DNA of 47,081 bases from Bacteroidales bacterium (GCA_015493525.1 WGCY01000045.1:1-47081), one strand, 5' to 3'; positions 33,980 to 42,239 are shown, counted from the stretch's first letter. Notes: a model not told the origin generated them from the sequence alone. A program made the numbers and translations.

Positions 33980-35752
33980 TTACTCATCGGAAAACTCCCG
34001 GAGCAATTTGCGGTACTGGGAAAAGACACGTGCCCTGGAGACAAAGCCAAGATATTTTCCATCCTTGATAACCGGCAGGTTATAGTTTCCGGTATCCTGA
34101 AATTTCTTCGCTACCTCTTCCATGGTTTCGTTGGGATGTACAAATGGTTCAGGCATATACATCAGCTCATCAACGCGAACGGTTTTATAAAGTTCCGGTT
34201 TGAAGATGATGTTCCGGATATCGTTCATAAAGATAATTCCCTGAAAATTATTGTCATCATCCACCACCGCAACGATATTTCTCTCCGAATTAGAAAGCAC
34301 CTGTACCAATTCGCCAAGGTTTGCATTTTTGTTGATGGTCCTGAAATTATCTTCAATGAGGCTTGACACCCTCATCATTTGCAAGACGGCCTTGTCTTTG
34401 TGATGGGTCATAAGCTCGCCCTTTTCGGCCAGGCGTTTGGTGTAGATAGAGTGCGTTTCAAACAAGCTGATGGTGAGGTAGGAAAAAATAGCGGTAAAAA
34501 TCAGGGGCGCAAACAGTTGATAGCTGCCCGTAAACTCAGCCACAAGGAAAATTCCTGTCAGGGGTGCATGCATGACCCCGGCCATAACCCCTGCCATTCC
34601 CACAAGGCCCATGTTTTTTTCGGGAATGGTGGCAAACGGGAGCAGGTTCACAATTTTGGCAAAAAACACACCGGAAACACCGCCCATAAACAGGGATGGG
34701 GCAAAAATACCGCCCACGCCACCACTGGCACCGGTAGTGGCCATGGCGATTACCTTAAATATAATGATGAGCAACAAAAGAATTAACACATGGGAAATTC
34801 TCCCTGAAGAAATAAGGAAATTCTGGTTTATCAAATTACCACCCTGGCCTGAAATAAGCTGACGCAGAAATTCGTAACCCTCTCCGTATATGGATGGAAA
34901 AACGAAAATAATAATGCCAATGACAATTCCACCGACCAAAACTTTTTCACCGGTTTTTTTGAATTTCCCCATCAATTCCTCTATCATAAAAGTTGTCCGG
35001 TTAAAATAGAGCGAGACAAAACCTGTGAAGATGCCGAGGAGGGCATAAAAGGGCAGGTTGCTGACTTTGTACATCTGATCGAGATGTATGGAAAACAGCA
35101 CGCCGTTTCCCATAAGAAAATAGGCCATGGTGGCTCCCGTAACGGCTGAAATAAGGATGGGGATAAGGCTGGTCATCGTCAGGTCAATCATAAGAATCTC
35201 CAGCGAAAAAACGGTGGCTGCAATAGGGGCTTTAAAAATACCGGCCAGGGCACCGCTGGCACCGGCCCCCACAAGGATTATGATTGTTTTCCGGTTCATA
35301 TGAAACTTACGTCCCAAAAAGGAACCAATGGCCCCACCGGTAAGTACAATTGGTGCTTCAAAGCCCATGGACCCTCCAAAAGTAATGGTGAAAACACTCG
35401 CTATCATGGAAGAATACAGGTTGTGCGACCGTAGCCTGCCAAAACGTTTGGAGATGGCACTAAGCACAATACTCACTCCGTGCGAAAGCTTGGCTTTTAC
35501 CACATAAGTTGTGAACAAAACAGTCAGTGTGAGGCCGATAAGTGGCAGTCCGAGATAAACATAGTAGCCGGTTCCAAAATCAAAGCCGCGCGTTACCCAT
35601 TGGTGGGTATAGTAGGCTATGTTTTTTAACAAAACTGCAGAGAGTCCGCCCCAGGCACCAATGATTACGCTTAGCAGGAGGACCTCTACCCTAAGCTGCC
35701 GGTTATGGATGCTCGTAATGGGCTTTTTTAGTATTTTATGATATAGATCCAA
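33980..35752 (-). CDS. CLC-type chloride channel/antiporter with C-terminal CBS pair, TTG start
   Basis: 590 residues. The CLC membrane domain covers ~20-440. The gating-glutamate motif appears as GGSMGFEAPIVLTGGAIGSFLGRKF (~130-154), with GFEAP in place of the usual GREGP, and the later signature GASGGVGGIFAPSLFMGG is present. The GSGIP serine motif of the ion path is not recognisable (HGVSIVLSAISKR occupies that region). A CBS pair (~455-585) follows, with VDDDNNFQGIIFMNDIR and VIKDGKYLGFVSRARVF, probably binding adenine nucleotides. The start is TTG 35752, with a -7 box 18 nt upstream. Confidence 0.92.
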   Translation of the reverse strand: MDLYHKILKKPITSIHNRQLRVEVLLLSVIIGAWGGLSAVLLKNIAYYTHQWVTRGFDFGTGYYVYLGLPLIGLTLTVLFTTYVVKAKLSHGVSIVLSAISKRFGRLRSHNLYSSMIASVFTITFGGSMGFEAPIVLTGGAIGSFLGRKFHMNRKTIIILVGAGASGALAGIFKAPIAATVFSLEILMIDLTMTSLIPILISAVTGATMAYFLMGNGVLFSIHLDQMYKVSNLPFYALLGIFTGFVSLYFNRTTFMIEELMGKFKKTGEKVLVGGIVIGIIIFVFPSIYGEGYEFLRQLISGQGGNLINQNFLISSGRISHVLILLLLIIIFKVIAMATTGASGGVGGIFAPSLFMGGVSGVFFAKIVNLLPFATIPEKNMGLVGMAGVMAGVMHAPLTGIFLVAEFTGSYQLFAPLIFTAIFSYLTISLFETHSIYTKRLAEKGELMTHHKDKAVLQMMRVSSLIEDNFRTINKNANLGELVQVLSNSERNIVAVVDDDNNFQGIIFMNDIRNIIFKPELYKTVRVDELMYMPEPFVHPNETMEEVAKKFQDTGNYNLPVIKDGKYLGFVSRARVFSQYRKLLREFSDE

Positions 35753-35770
35753 AGCAGTTTTTTATTGCCG

Positions 35771-35778
35771 CAAAAATA
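35771..35778 (-). promoter_or_regulatory. -7 box of the CLC gene
   Basis: TATTTTTG on the minus strand, perfect TAnnTTTG, 18 nt before the TTG start at 35752; it supports that start. Confidence 0.55.
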
Positions 35779-35965
35779 AACATATTCCCCTGTTTAACAT
35801 GAAAAAATATTCCGAACTATTTCCATCCTGTGCGGCTCAGAATTAAACGGATGGTGGATTTTTATTATCGTTTAGCCCTGAGACAATTGGAGAAGGCCTT
35901 GCGGGCAGAAATTATCGTGATGGCCTTCGCGGTTGGAAACGGAAAACTACAAAGGAACACCAAGG

Positions 35966-36169
35966 GATTTACCACGAAGGAACACGAATGATATTCACAA
36001 TGGAACACAAAGGTTTTATTGCCAACGAATTGCACGAATTGTCCCGCCTGCGAATAAATTCACAGGCTACGGTTTGGGCCGTCCCGCCCCTGGCGGACTG
36101 TGGGGGTGGTAGCTCCGGCTGTGTTCCGGTGTCTCTCCGTCCCCTCGTCTCTTTGTGGTAAAAAAATCC
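35966..36169. repeat. Non-coding dispersed repeat element with inverted ends
   Basis: The left end GATTTACCACGAAGGAACAC (35966-35985) is mirrored by CTCTTTGTGGTAAAAAAATCC-like sequence at 36149-36169, an imperfect terminal inverted repeat. The interior holds short repeats (AACACGAA, GGAACACAAAGG, CGAATTGCACGAATTGTC) and a GC-rich stem-like part (GTCCCGCC.../GGCGGACTG). The only long frame inside (35969-36178, minus) shows no protein-like pattern. This fills most of the 446-bp gap 35753-36198; the remainder (35779-35965) shows nothing recognisable. Confidence 0.6.
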
Positions 36170-36198
36170 GTCCCACACCTTAAATGGAAAAGATGCCC

Positions 36199-37638
36199 TT
36201 AGAATTCCAGGTTTTGTGGTGTCCTGGGAAAGGGGATAACGTCGCGAATGTTGGTCATGCCGGTGAGGAAAAGTATCAGCCTTTCAAAACCAAGCCCAAA
36301 GCCTGAATGGGGGACCGAGCCGAATTTCCGTGTCTCAAGGTACCACCACATGGAAGATTCGGGAATACCCAGTTCTTTGATGCGTGCATACAGCTTGTCA
36401 TAGCTTTCCTCGCGTTGCGAACCACCTATGATTTCGCCAATCTGCGGAAACAAAACATCCATGGCGCGGACTGTCTTGCCATCCTCGTTTTGTTTCATGT
36501 AAAAGGCTTTAATACCGGCGGGGTAATCGGTCAGGATTACCGGACGTTTGAAATGTTTCTCCACGAGATAACGTTCGTGCTCCGATTGCAAATCAGCACC
36601 CCAGCCCTCAATAACGTATTGAAAACGTTTCTTTTTATTGGGTTTGGAGTTCATTAGGATACGGATGGCTTCCGAATAGGTAAGCCGTACAAAGGGTTCT
36701 GTAAGAACAGCTTGCAGCTTTTCAACCAATTCGGGGGAGCGTTCATCGGCCTTTTTGTTTTTGTCCTCCTCCTGCTGGCGTTTGCTGAGGAATTGCAGGT
36801 CGTCCATGCAGTTGTCCAGTGCATAGCGAATGACATATTTCAACATCTCTTCTGCCAGGTCCATGTTGTCGTTTAGATCATAAAAAGCCATTTCGGGTTC
36901 AATCATCCAAAACTCGGCAAGGTGCCGTGTGGTGTTGGAATTTTCTGCCCGGAAAGTAGGGCCAAACGTATAAATTTTCGACAAGGCCAATGCTGCCAGC
37001 TCGCCTTCAAGTTGTCCGGAAACGGTGAGGTTAGCCGGTTTTCCAAAGAAATCGTTTTTGAAATCCACTTTTCCCGTTTCGGTTTTCGGAATATTTTCCA
37101 GGTTAAGTGTGGTTACCTGAAACATTTCGCCGGCCCCTTCAGCATCCGAACCGGTGATAATCGGCGTGTGGATATTGTAAAAGTTGCGGTCGTTAAAAAA
37201 CTTATGAACGGCAAAAATCATGGCATGCCGAACGCGGGCAATGGCACTGAAAGTATTGGTACGGTAACGTAAATGGGCCTTTTCGCGAAGAAATTCCAGG
37301 CTGTGTTTTTTAGGCTGCAACGGATACTCTTCCGGGTTGGCTTCGCCCAGCACCTCGATGTTTTTGGCATGGACTTCCACTTTTTGTCCGCTGCCGAGCG
37401 ACTCGTTCAAAACGCCATCTACAGAAAGGGCCGCCCCTGTGTGGATGTGTTCCAATATTTTCTCCGTTTCGGGGTTCATCTCCACCACAAGCTGCATATT
37501 CTTGATGGTTGAGCCATCATTCAATGCAATAAATGCCACATTCTTGCTGGCACGTTTGGTACGTACCCAGCCCTTCACGTTGACATCTTTCCCAAAATCA
37601 GTCTGTTCCAATAAATATTTTATCTCCGTCCTCTTCAC
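36199..37638 (-). CDS. asnS: Asparagine--tRNA ligase, GTG start
   Basis: 479 residues from GTG 37638 ([29 protein letters not shown]). The frame continues 30 codons further to 37728, but relatives begin at KRTEIKYLL, so the GTG is chosen. N-terminal OB-fold anticodon-binding domain (~15-110), then the class II catalytic core with [19 protein letters not shown], motif 2 [25 protein letters not shown], and motif 3 [16 protein letters not shown] near the end. It charges tRNA-Asn. It is monocistronic between repeat-rich gaps. Confidence 0.96.
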   Translation of the reverse strand: MKRTEIKYLLEQTDFGKDVNVKGWVRTKRASKNVAFIALNDGSTIKNMQLVVEMNPETEKILEHIHTGAALSVDGVLNESLGSGQKVEVHAKNIEVLGEANPEEYPLQPKKHSLEFLREKAHLRYRTNTFSAIARVRHAMIFAVHKFFNDRNFYNIHTPIITGSDAEGAGEMFQVTTLNLENIPKTETGKVDFKNDFFGKPANLTVSGQLEGELAALALSKIYTFGPTFRAENSNTTRHLAEFWMIEPEMAFYDLNDNMDLAEEMLKYVIRYALDNCMDDLQFLSKRQQEEDKNKKADERSPELVEKLQAVLTEPFVRLTYSEAIRILMNSKPNKKKRFQYVIEGWGADLQSEHERYLVEKHFKRPVILTDYPAGIKAFYMKQNEDGKTVRAMDVLFPQIGEIIGGSQREESYDKLYARIKELGIPESSMWWYLETRKFGSVPHSGFGLGFERLILFLTGMTNIRDVIPFPRTPQNLEF

Positions 37639-37718
37639 AATACAACTTTTTAAATGAATTGCAAAAGAACTAAATTTCAGTGAAATGGCGTACAAAATAC
37701 CGGATTTTTTTGCCATCC

Positions 37719-37742
37719 GTAGTTTCAACCCAAAAATGTGCT
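37719..37742. repeat. Solitary IS30-type terminal inverted-repeat remnant
   Basis: CGTAGTTTCAACCCAAAAAT at 37719-37738 matches CGTAGTTTCAACCCACAAAT at 46931-46950 (the end of the IS30-family element) with one mismatch. No transposase sequence follows on the inner side. It is probably the scar of a decayed or excised element. Confidence 0.6.
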
Positions 37743-37778
37743 AGGATTTTATCAGGCCAATAAAAACTTAGGTTACTT

Positions 37779-37919
37779 TTACATTAAATATTTTGTCCCT
37801 AACTGGACATCCAAATAATAACCTGCTCCTTGAAATCCTGGTGCATTAAAATAAGAATTAGCCTTACCGGCCGTTTTGTCCACAACACGCCCTGAAATAA
37901 TCTTTTTCCGACAAAACAT
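37779..37919 (-). pseudogene. Protein-like remnant between asnS and the repeat protein
   Basis: This frame, too short to be called as a gene by length, encodes 46 residues ending ...GFQGAGYYLDVQLGTKYLM and begins with a poor stretch (MFCRKK). The middle and end (GRVVDKTAGKANSYFNAPG) look like the C-terminus of a larger protein, perhaps an outer-membrane protein, whose upstream part is missing. It lies 37 bp from the solitary IS end, which suggests that an insertion or deletion removed the rest. No relative is recognised. With the IS scar it accounts for the 340-bp gap 37639-37978; the rest shows nothing recognisable. Confidence 0.4.
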
Positions 37920-37978
37920 ATTTTACCGGGCCGAAAACCAATGTCGCTGTGATCTATTTCGGTGGGTGGCACCGAGGG

Positions 37979-38380
37979 TCAGAAATGCAGTTTATGATAG
38001 TTAAAGGTCTTGTTGTTCCGGTAGTCCCGGATTTTTTTTGCTAACGAAAGAAAGATAGTAACATCATGCTCGCGTAACCATTTTTCTGCTTCAGGACGCT
38101 CATGGACAGCATCTGAGAAGATTACCAGAAAATCAAAATTGAATTTCCGCAGCCAGGCATAAGCTTTAGGTTGTTTGTCGATGGCACCATCCAGAGCGGC
38201 AAACTGTGGAAATTTATTTTTCATAAGCCAGTCTGCCGCTTCATAACTTCCGCGAATGGCACTACTCAGTGCTGCCAGTTCCGGATAACCATTTTGTAAC
38301 AGCCATTTGTGAAAAGCACCCTTTTTCTCGGTGAAAGTTTCGCCGAAAGCCATCAATATTTTGGGTGGATAGTGCAGCAT
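37979..38380 (-). CDS. Hypothetical protein made of four 25-residue tandem repeats
   Basis: 133 residues, no signal peptide or membrane segment. After an opening MLHYPPKILMAFGETF, four repeats of exactly 25 residues run from 23 to 122 (23-47, 48-72, 73-97, 98-122), each fitting xxxWLxxxxfxxxxxLxxAIxxxxx; Trp-Leu sits at positions 4-5 of every copy. An 11-residue tail (NKTFNYHKLHF) closes it. The pattern predicts a solenoid of short helix pairs, probably a protein-binding scaffold. Similar conserved hypothetical proteins seem widespread in Bacteroidota, but I know of no assigned function. It stands alone between asnS and fbaA. Confidence 0.75.
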   Translation of the reverse strand: MLHYPPKILMAFGETFTEKKGAFHKWLLQNGYPELAALSSAIRGSYEAADWLMKNKFPQFAALDGAIDKQPKAYAWLRKFNFDFLVIFSDAVHERPEAEKWLREHDVTIFLSLAKKIRDYRNNKTFNYHKLHF

Positions 38381-38418
38381 AAAGCATAAAAAGAAAATAT
38401 CTAAAGAGTAACCTGCTC

Positions 38419-38552
38419 CGTCATTGCGAAGAGCATGGGGCGGTTACGCGAGAAGGGCGAAGAAGCAATCTGTTTGTAATAAATACTTCATAATTAGGGG
38501 GATTGCTTCGTCAGCCTTCACGCATTGCCCTCTTAATTTCCTCGCAATGACG
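38419..38552. repeat. Palindromic dispersed repeat (CGTCATTGCGA / GAAGCAATC type)
   Basis: The outer arms are CGTCATTGCG (38419-38428) and CGCAATGACG (38543-38552); inner arms are GAAGCAATC (38462-38470) and GATTGCTTC (38501-38509). The whole 134-bp unit can fold into one long cruciform. This sequence type recurs as small non-coding palindromes in many bacterial genomes and may be a MITE-like element. It lies between the repeat protein and fbaA. Confidence 0.75.
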
Positions 38553-38617
38553 TTCTGATTTTTAGTGTTAGTACATTATTTTTTGCTCTTTGGACACTCT
38601 CATTCATTTTCAATTGA

Positions 38618-39697
38618 TTAATATCTGTTGAGGCAGTTCAGGTCGGTAAAAGCCCTCACCAGTCTGTCTCTCATGGATTCTTCCCCGGCACGCAACCATT
38701 TACGCGGGTCGTAATATTTTTTGTTGGGGACATCATCGCCATCGGGATTTCCAATCTGGCTTTGCAGATAATCATGATGTTTGGCCTCATAACCGCGAAC
38801 GCCATCCCAGAAAGCCCATTGCGTATCCGTATCAATATTCATTTTTACCACGCCGTAGGAAACGGCCTCCTTGATTTTTTCAGGCTCTGAGCCGGAACCA
38901 CCGTGAAAAACAAAGTTGACCGGATTCTTGTCAAGGTTGTGTTTTTTTCGGATATATTCCTGTGAGTTGTGCAGGATAATCGGTTCCAATTTCACATTTC
39001 CGGGTTTGTAAACGCCGTGGACATTTCCAAAAGCGGCGGCAATGGTAAAACGCGGACTTACCGAGAGCAGCTCCTCATAGGCATGGTCAACTTCCTCGGG
39101 CTGTGTGTAAAGCCTGGAATTTTCGATGTCCGAGTTGTCCACCCCATCTTCTTCGCCGCCGGTGATGCCCAATTCAATTTCGAGGGTCATGCCCATTTTC
39201 GACATTCTTTTCAGAAAGCGTTTGGAGGTGGCAATATTTTCTTCCAATGGTTCTACAGACAGATCCAGCATGTGTGAGCTGAAAAGTGGTTTGCCGTGTT
39301 TTTCAAAATATTTTTCTCCGGCATCCAGAAGCCCTTCCACCCACGGAAGTAATTTTTTTGCACAATGGTCAGTGTGCAGGATTACCGGAATACCGTACAT
39401 TTCAGCCAGTTGATGCACCTGTTGTGCGCCGGCAATACTTCCGGCTACGGCTGCTTTTTCGTTTTCGTTGGAAATGGCCTTTCCGGCAAAAAAAGCACCT
39501 CCGCCATTGGAAAACTGGATAATGATGGGCGAATTCACCTCTTTTGCCGCTTCCATAGCCGCGTTAATGGAGTCGGAACCCACCACATTCACAGCCGGAA
39601 TGGCAAATTTTTCCTGTTTGGCAATTTTAAAAATATATTGCACATCGTCGCCGGTTACTACGCCGGGTTTAATTTTGTCTGAGATTTTTGCTGACAT
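38618..39697 (-). CDS. fbaA: Fructose-bisphosphate aldolase, class II
   Basis: 359 residues, the length of E. coli-type class IIA aldolase. Zinc-site histidine in VILHTDHCAKKLLPWV (~104-119), second metal block TLEIELGITGGEEDGVDNS (~172-190), AAAFGNVHGVYKPGNVKL (~222-239), and the phosphate-binding NFVFHGGSGSEPEKIKEAV (~262-280). It cleaves fructose 1,6-bisphosphate in glycolysis and runs in reverse in gluconeogenesis. Monocistronic, with a -7 box at 39732-39739. Confidence 0.97.
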   Translation of the reverse strand: MSAKISDKIKPGVVTGDDVQYIFKIAKQEKFAIPAVNVVGSDSINAAMEAAKEVNSPIIIQFSNGGGAFFAGKAISNENEKAAVAGSIAGAQQVHQLAEMYGIPVILHTDHCAKKLLPWVEGLLDAGEKYFEKHGKPLFSSHMLDLSVEPLEENIATSKRFLKRMSKMGMTLEIELGITGGEEDGVDNSDIENSRLYTQPEEVDHAYEELLSVSPRFTIAAAFGNVHGVYKPGNVKLEPIILHNSQEYIRKKHNLDKNPVNFVFHGGSGSEPEKIKEAVSYGVVKMNIDTDTQWAFWDGVRGYEAKHHDYLQSQIGNPDGDDVPNKKYYDPRKWLRAGEESMRDRLVRAFTDLNCLNRY

Positions 39698-39731
39698 GAT
39701 TTTTTCTGTTTTATAGATTATTTTCTGTGTA

Positions 39732-39739
39732 CAAAATTA
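39732..39739 (-). promoter_or_regulatory. -7 box of fbaA
   Basis: TAATTTTG on the minus strand, perfect TAnnTTTG, 34 nt before the ATG at 39697. Confidence 0.55.
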
Positions 39740-39839
39740 ATAAAATAAACCTCCTTAAAACCGGTATTCCATGAATTCGGAATGGAAATGCAGGGAAATT
39801 AAGGAAACTTGCTTCCAATGCTTTACGCAAACGATTGAG

Positions 39840-40895
39840 TTACTTAACCACTTTGTATTTTTTTGATTTTTTGTAAACCTGCCGTATCCAAATGGGCAGA
39901 ATAATGACGCCGGCAAACAGGTAAGGATAGTACGAAATAAGCCGCCAGAATATGGCGAGTGTGGTAATCCAGGCTTTGTTGGGGATGAGGTCGCCAAGGA
40001 AATCGGTAAAAATGTATTCGGCAATACCGCTGCCTCCCGGGGTGGGGCTTACCAGCAGGATAATCCACATACTCAGTTGCCGGCCATAAATAAGGAATTG
40101 GTCATAGAGATTTTTAGACTGTTCAAAAAAAGCAAGAAACAGAAAATTAACTACCCAATATCTTCCCGTCCAGGAGATAATGGTTGCCAAACTACTTTTG
40201 AACCAATAAACAAACGGTTTCTTTTTAATAATTTTTGAGGTCTGGATAAGCTGGTTGGCCCATTTGCGTGCACCCAGCCGCCATTTTTTTAACAATGGGA
40301 AAAGAAAAATCCAGGAGATAAAAGATTTGAAAAGATAGGGATTTACAAAAAGTGCATAAGCCAGAAAAAGGGTGTAAACGAGAATAATCCCAAAACCGAT
40401 ATAAAATCCATAAATAATCTCCGAATAATGTGCTGCCCCCGGCGGAAAAATATTGTTCCCGTAAAAGATGTAAACAACCGGTACGGAAACTATAAAGAAA
40501 AGCTCATCAAGAAAAATGGCCGTAAGTACCACGGCCGTACTTTGTCCGCCGCTGAGGCCTTCTTTGTATAGGAAAAAGATTGTCGGGGCGGTACCTCCCA
40601 CTACCGAAGGGGACACGGCAGAACTAAACTCCCACAATATGATGATGTTAAAAGCCTGTTTCCAGTTCAGTCGGTTTTCGGTGAGGACGATAAGTCGGTA
40701 CATATAGGCCACATCCCGGACAAACATCATGGAAAAAGCAATGATGATAAACAGCAAAGTGTGCCAGGTAAAATCCACAAAGGAAAAGGCCTCTGCATTA
40801 AAATTGTGGTATAGCAACCAGCCGCTTACCCCCACTCCGATAAGAATAGGGATAATAATACGCGAGGGGCGAAGGCTGGTTATGACATTATCCAA
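39840..40895 (-). CDS. YbhN-like (LPG-synthase transmembrane domain) membrane protein, TTG start
   Basis: 351 residues, eight or so membrane helices. Family landmarks: the first helices IIIPILIGVGVSGWLLY and TLLFIIIAFSMMFVRDVAYMYRL, then EFSSAVSPSVVGGTAPTIFFLYKEGLSGGQSTAVVLTAIFLDELFF (~90-135), and the C-terminal SPTPGGSGIAEYIFTDFLGDLIP. Related domains occur in MprF and in putative lipid flippases; no soluble catalytic domain is present. The start is TTG 40895, with no good in-frame ATG before the first helix. A -7 box lies 20 nt upstream. Confidence 0.88.
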   Translation of the reverse strand: MDNVITSLRPSRIIIPILIGVGVSGWLLYHNFNAEAFSFVDFTWHTLLFIIIAFSMMFVRDVAYMYRLIVLTENRLNWKQAFNIIILWEFSSAVSPSVVGGTAPTIFFLYKEGLSGGQSTAVVLTAIFLDELFFIVSVPVVYIFYGNNIFPPGAAHYSEIIYGFYIGFGIILVYTLFLAYALFVNPYLFKSFISWIFLFPLLKKWRLGARKWANQLIQTSKIIKKKPFVYWFKSSLATIISWTGRYWVVNFLFLAFFEQSKNLYDQFLIYGRQLSMWIILLVSPTPGGSGIAEYIFTDFLGDLIPNKAWITTLAIFWRLISYYPYLFAGVIILPIWIRQVYKKSKKYKVVK

Positions 40896-40915
40896 TTTCC
40901 TGCAATTTTACACTA

Positions 40916-40923
40916 CAAAGATA
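40916..40923 (-). promoter_or_regulatory. -7 box of the YbhN-like gene
   Basis: TATCTTTG on the minus strand, perfect TAnnTTTG, 20 nt before the TTG start at 40895; it supports that start. Confidence 0.55.
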
Positions 40924-40948
40924 GGTAATCTATCCCGCCCGTGTTACG

Positions 40949-41064
40949 GACATATTGACAGTTGGTATTGGAAAAATACCGACATATTGGCATGAAACCA
41001 TCCTGGTTGTAACTTGTTTTGTGAAATGGTACAAGGTTTGAACGGGTCGAATTGAAACAAGTTA
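40949..41064 (+). promoter_or_regulatory. Dyad-rich leader upstream of hsp20
   Basis: In order: direct repeats GACATATTG (40949-40957, 40981-40989) flank a hairpin GGTATT-GGAAA-AATACC (40964-40980). A small dyad AACCA/TGGTT (40996-41000, 41004-41008) follows. The last is a perfect 10-bp inverted repeat TAACTTGTTT (41010-41019) and AAACAAGTTA (41055-41064). No TAnnTTTG box is visible, so the gene may use another sigma factor or a regulator-bound promoter. Function is inferred from position only. Confidence 0.45.
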
Positions 41065-41099
41065 ACAAGTTAAACTAAAAATTAATGGAGGGTTATATC

Positions 41100-41522
41100 A
41101 TGAGCTTAGTAAAATTTAATCAGTATCCGACATTTACCGACCTGATTGAAAATCTTGAAAGAAATTTTCTGGGTCGTGTTGACGAAAACAGTGGCGACAT
41201 TCCTGCTGTAAACATTAAAGAAGAAAAAGACAAATTCGTTTTGGAAATGGCTGCTCCCGGTATGAAAAAAGATGATTTCAAAATTGATTTGGACAATTAT
41301 CAATTGACGATTTCTGCCGAAACCAAGGACGAAAAGAAAGAAAAAGCAGACAACTATACCAGGAGGGAATTTGTCTATAACAGCTTCAGCCGTTCGTTTA
41401 CTTTGCCTAAGACCATTGATATCGAAAAGATTAAAGGGGATTACAAGAATGGTGTTTTAAGTCTGGTACTTCCCAAAAAAGAAGAAGAAACCAAACTTAC
41501 CAAACAAATCAAGCTTTCGTAA
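41100..41522 (+). CDS. Small heat-shock protein, Hsp20 family
   Basis: 140 residues from ATG 41100 (MSLVKFNQYPTF). An in-frame ATG at 41085 exists, but the Shine-Dalgarno GGAGGG (41087-41092) lies 7 nt before 41100 and overlaps that earlier codon, so the later start is chosen. The alpha-crystallin domain spans ~37-130: VNIKEEKDKFVLEMAAPGMKKDDFKI, then NSFSRSFTLPKTIDIEKIKGDYKNGVLSLVLPKKEE. The C-terminus holds a TKQIKLS tail with the anchoring IxI-like motif. It binds unfolding proteins to prevent aggregation. A bidirectional terminator separates it from the convergent TetR gene. Confidence 0.95.
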   Translation: MSLVKFNQYPTFTDLIENLERNFLGRVDENSGDIPAVNIKEEKDKFVLEMAAPGMKKDDFKIDLDNYQLTISAETKDEKKEKADNYTRREFVYNSFSRSFTLPKTIDIEKIKGDYKNGVLSLVLPKKEEETKLTKQIKLS

Positions 41523-41540
41523 GGGTAAACGAATGGAAAT

Positions 41541-41572
41541 AAAAAAAGTCCGGCTTTTGCCGGACTTTTTTT
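41541..41572. terminator. Bidirectional rho-independent terminator between hsp20 and a TetR gene
   Basis: Perfect 14-bp stem AAAAAAAGTCCGGC (41541-41554) and GCCGGACTTTTTTT (41559-41572), loop TTTT. A-tract and T-tract give terminator function on both strands for the convergent genes. Confidence 0.92.
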
Positions 41573-41573
41573 A

Positions 41574-42152
41574 TTATGGGGCCATCCCTTTAATGAGGAT
41601 GTTGAGCAGGTCATCAAAATGTGGTTGCAGGTCATCATATTTATCCTGAAGGAAAAAGGGAATTTCGAGGCCCTTTAATACCATAATAAAAACATCAAGT
41701 AAAACGCCGGTACTTTTCTCCCTGTTTTCAAAAGTTCCTTCTCCTATCCCCTGGTTAATGATAAACCGCAACTGCACTTTCTCCCAATGGTCCATTTCGC
41801 TGCGAAGCCTGTCGATAAATTGGAAATGTTCAAAGAAGTCGGCTTTCAGCGTTTCGTGATAGTTGGCAGCCTGTTTCAAAACAGCCATACGGGTAAGAAG
41901 GTATTTTTTTAGTTTTTCTTTCGCATTCAGCCGGGTATCGGTAACGATGACCGAAAGTTCTTTTTTCATGTGCTCTATTTCGCGGGAAACCACTTCCGTG
42001 AACAGCTCTTCCTTGCTGGCAAAATGATAATAAAGGGAGCCTTTGGCCTTGTGTGAGATACGTGCAATCTCGTCCATGGAAGTTTTGTAAAACCCGTAGC
42101 GGCTGAAAATTTTAGTGGCTACCGTGAGAATTTTTTCTTTTGTGTTTTGCAT
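41574..42152 (-). CDS. TetR/AcrR-family transcriptional regulator
   Basis: 192 residues. The helix-turn-helix lies in the N-terminal third: KEKILTVATKIFSRYGFYKTSMDEIARISHKAKGSLYYHFASKEELFTEVV. The C-terminal domain is helical with a variable ligand pocket. No efflux pump or enzyme gene is adjacent, so its targets cannot be inferred: the neighbours are leuS (upstream) and the convergent hsp20. A -7 box lies 80 nt upstream. Confidence 0.9.
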   Translation of the reverse strand: MQNTKEKILTVATKIFSRYGFYKTSMDEIARISHKAKGSLYYHFASKEELFTEVVSREIEHMKKELSVIVTDTRLNAKEKLKKYLLTRMAVLKQAANYHETLKADFFEHFQFIDRLRSEMDHWEKVQLRFIINQGIGEGTFENREKSTGVLLDVFIMVLKGLEIPFFLQDKYDDLQPHFDDLLNILIKGMAP

Positions 42153-42231
42153 TGATACAGTGCTTTAAGCAATACTTAACTGACTATTTTCGTTTCAAAG
42201 TGTAAAGATACAATGGATATCTGTAAATTCA

Positions 42232-42239
42232 CAAAAATA
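42232..42239 (-). promoter_or_regulatory. -7 box upstream of the second TetR gene
   Basis: TATTTTTG on the minus strand, perfect TAnnTTTG, 79 nt before the ATG at 42152. A second near match (TATCTTTA, 42203-42210) lies closer. Either may be the promoter. Confidence 0.4.

Noticed and set aside
35969-36178. 69-residue frame on the minus strand in the gap after the CLC gene
   Set aside because: It coincides with a non-coding repeat element, has no protein-like composition and no promoter or ribosome binding site.
37639-37728. 30-codon N-terminal extension of asnS
   Set aside because: Relatives start at KRTEIKYLL; the GTG at 37638 gives that start.
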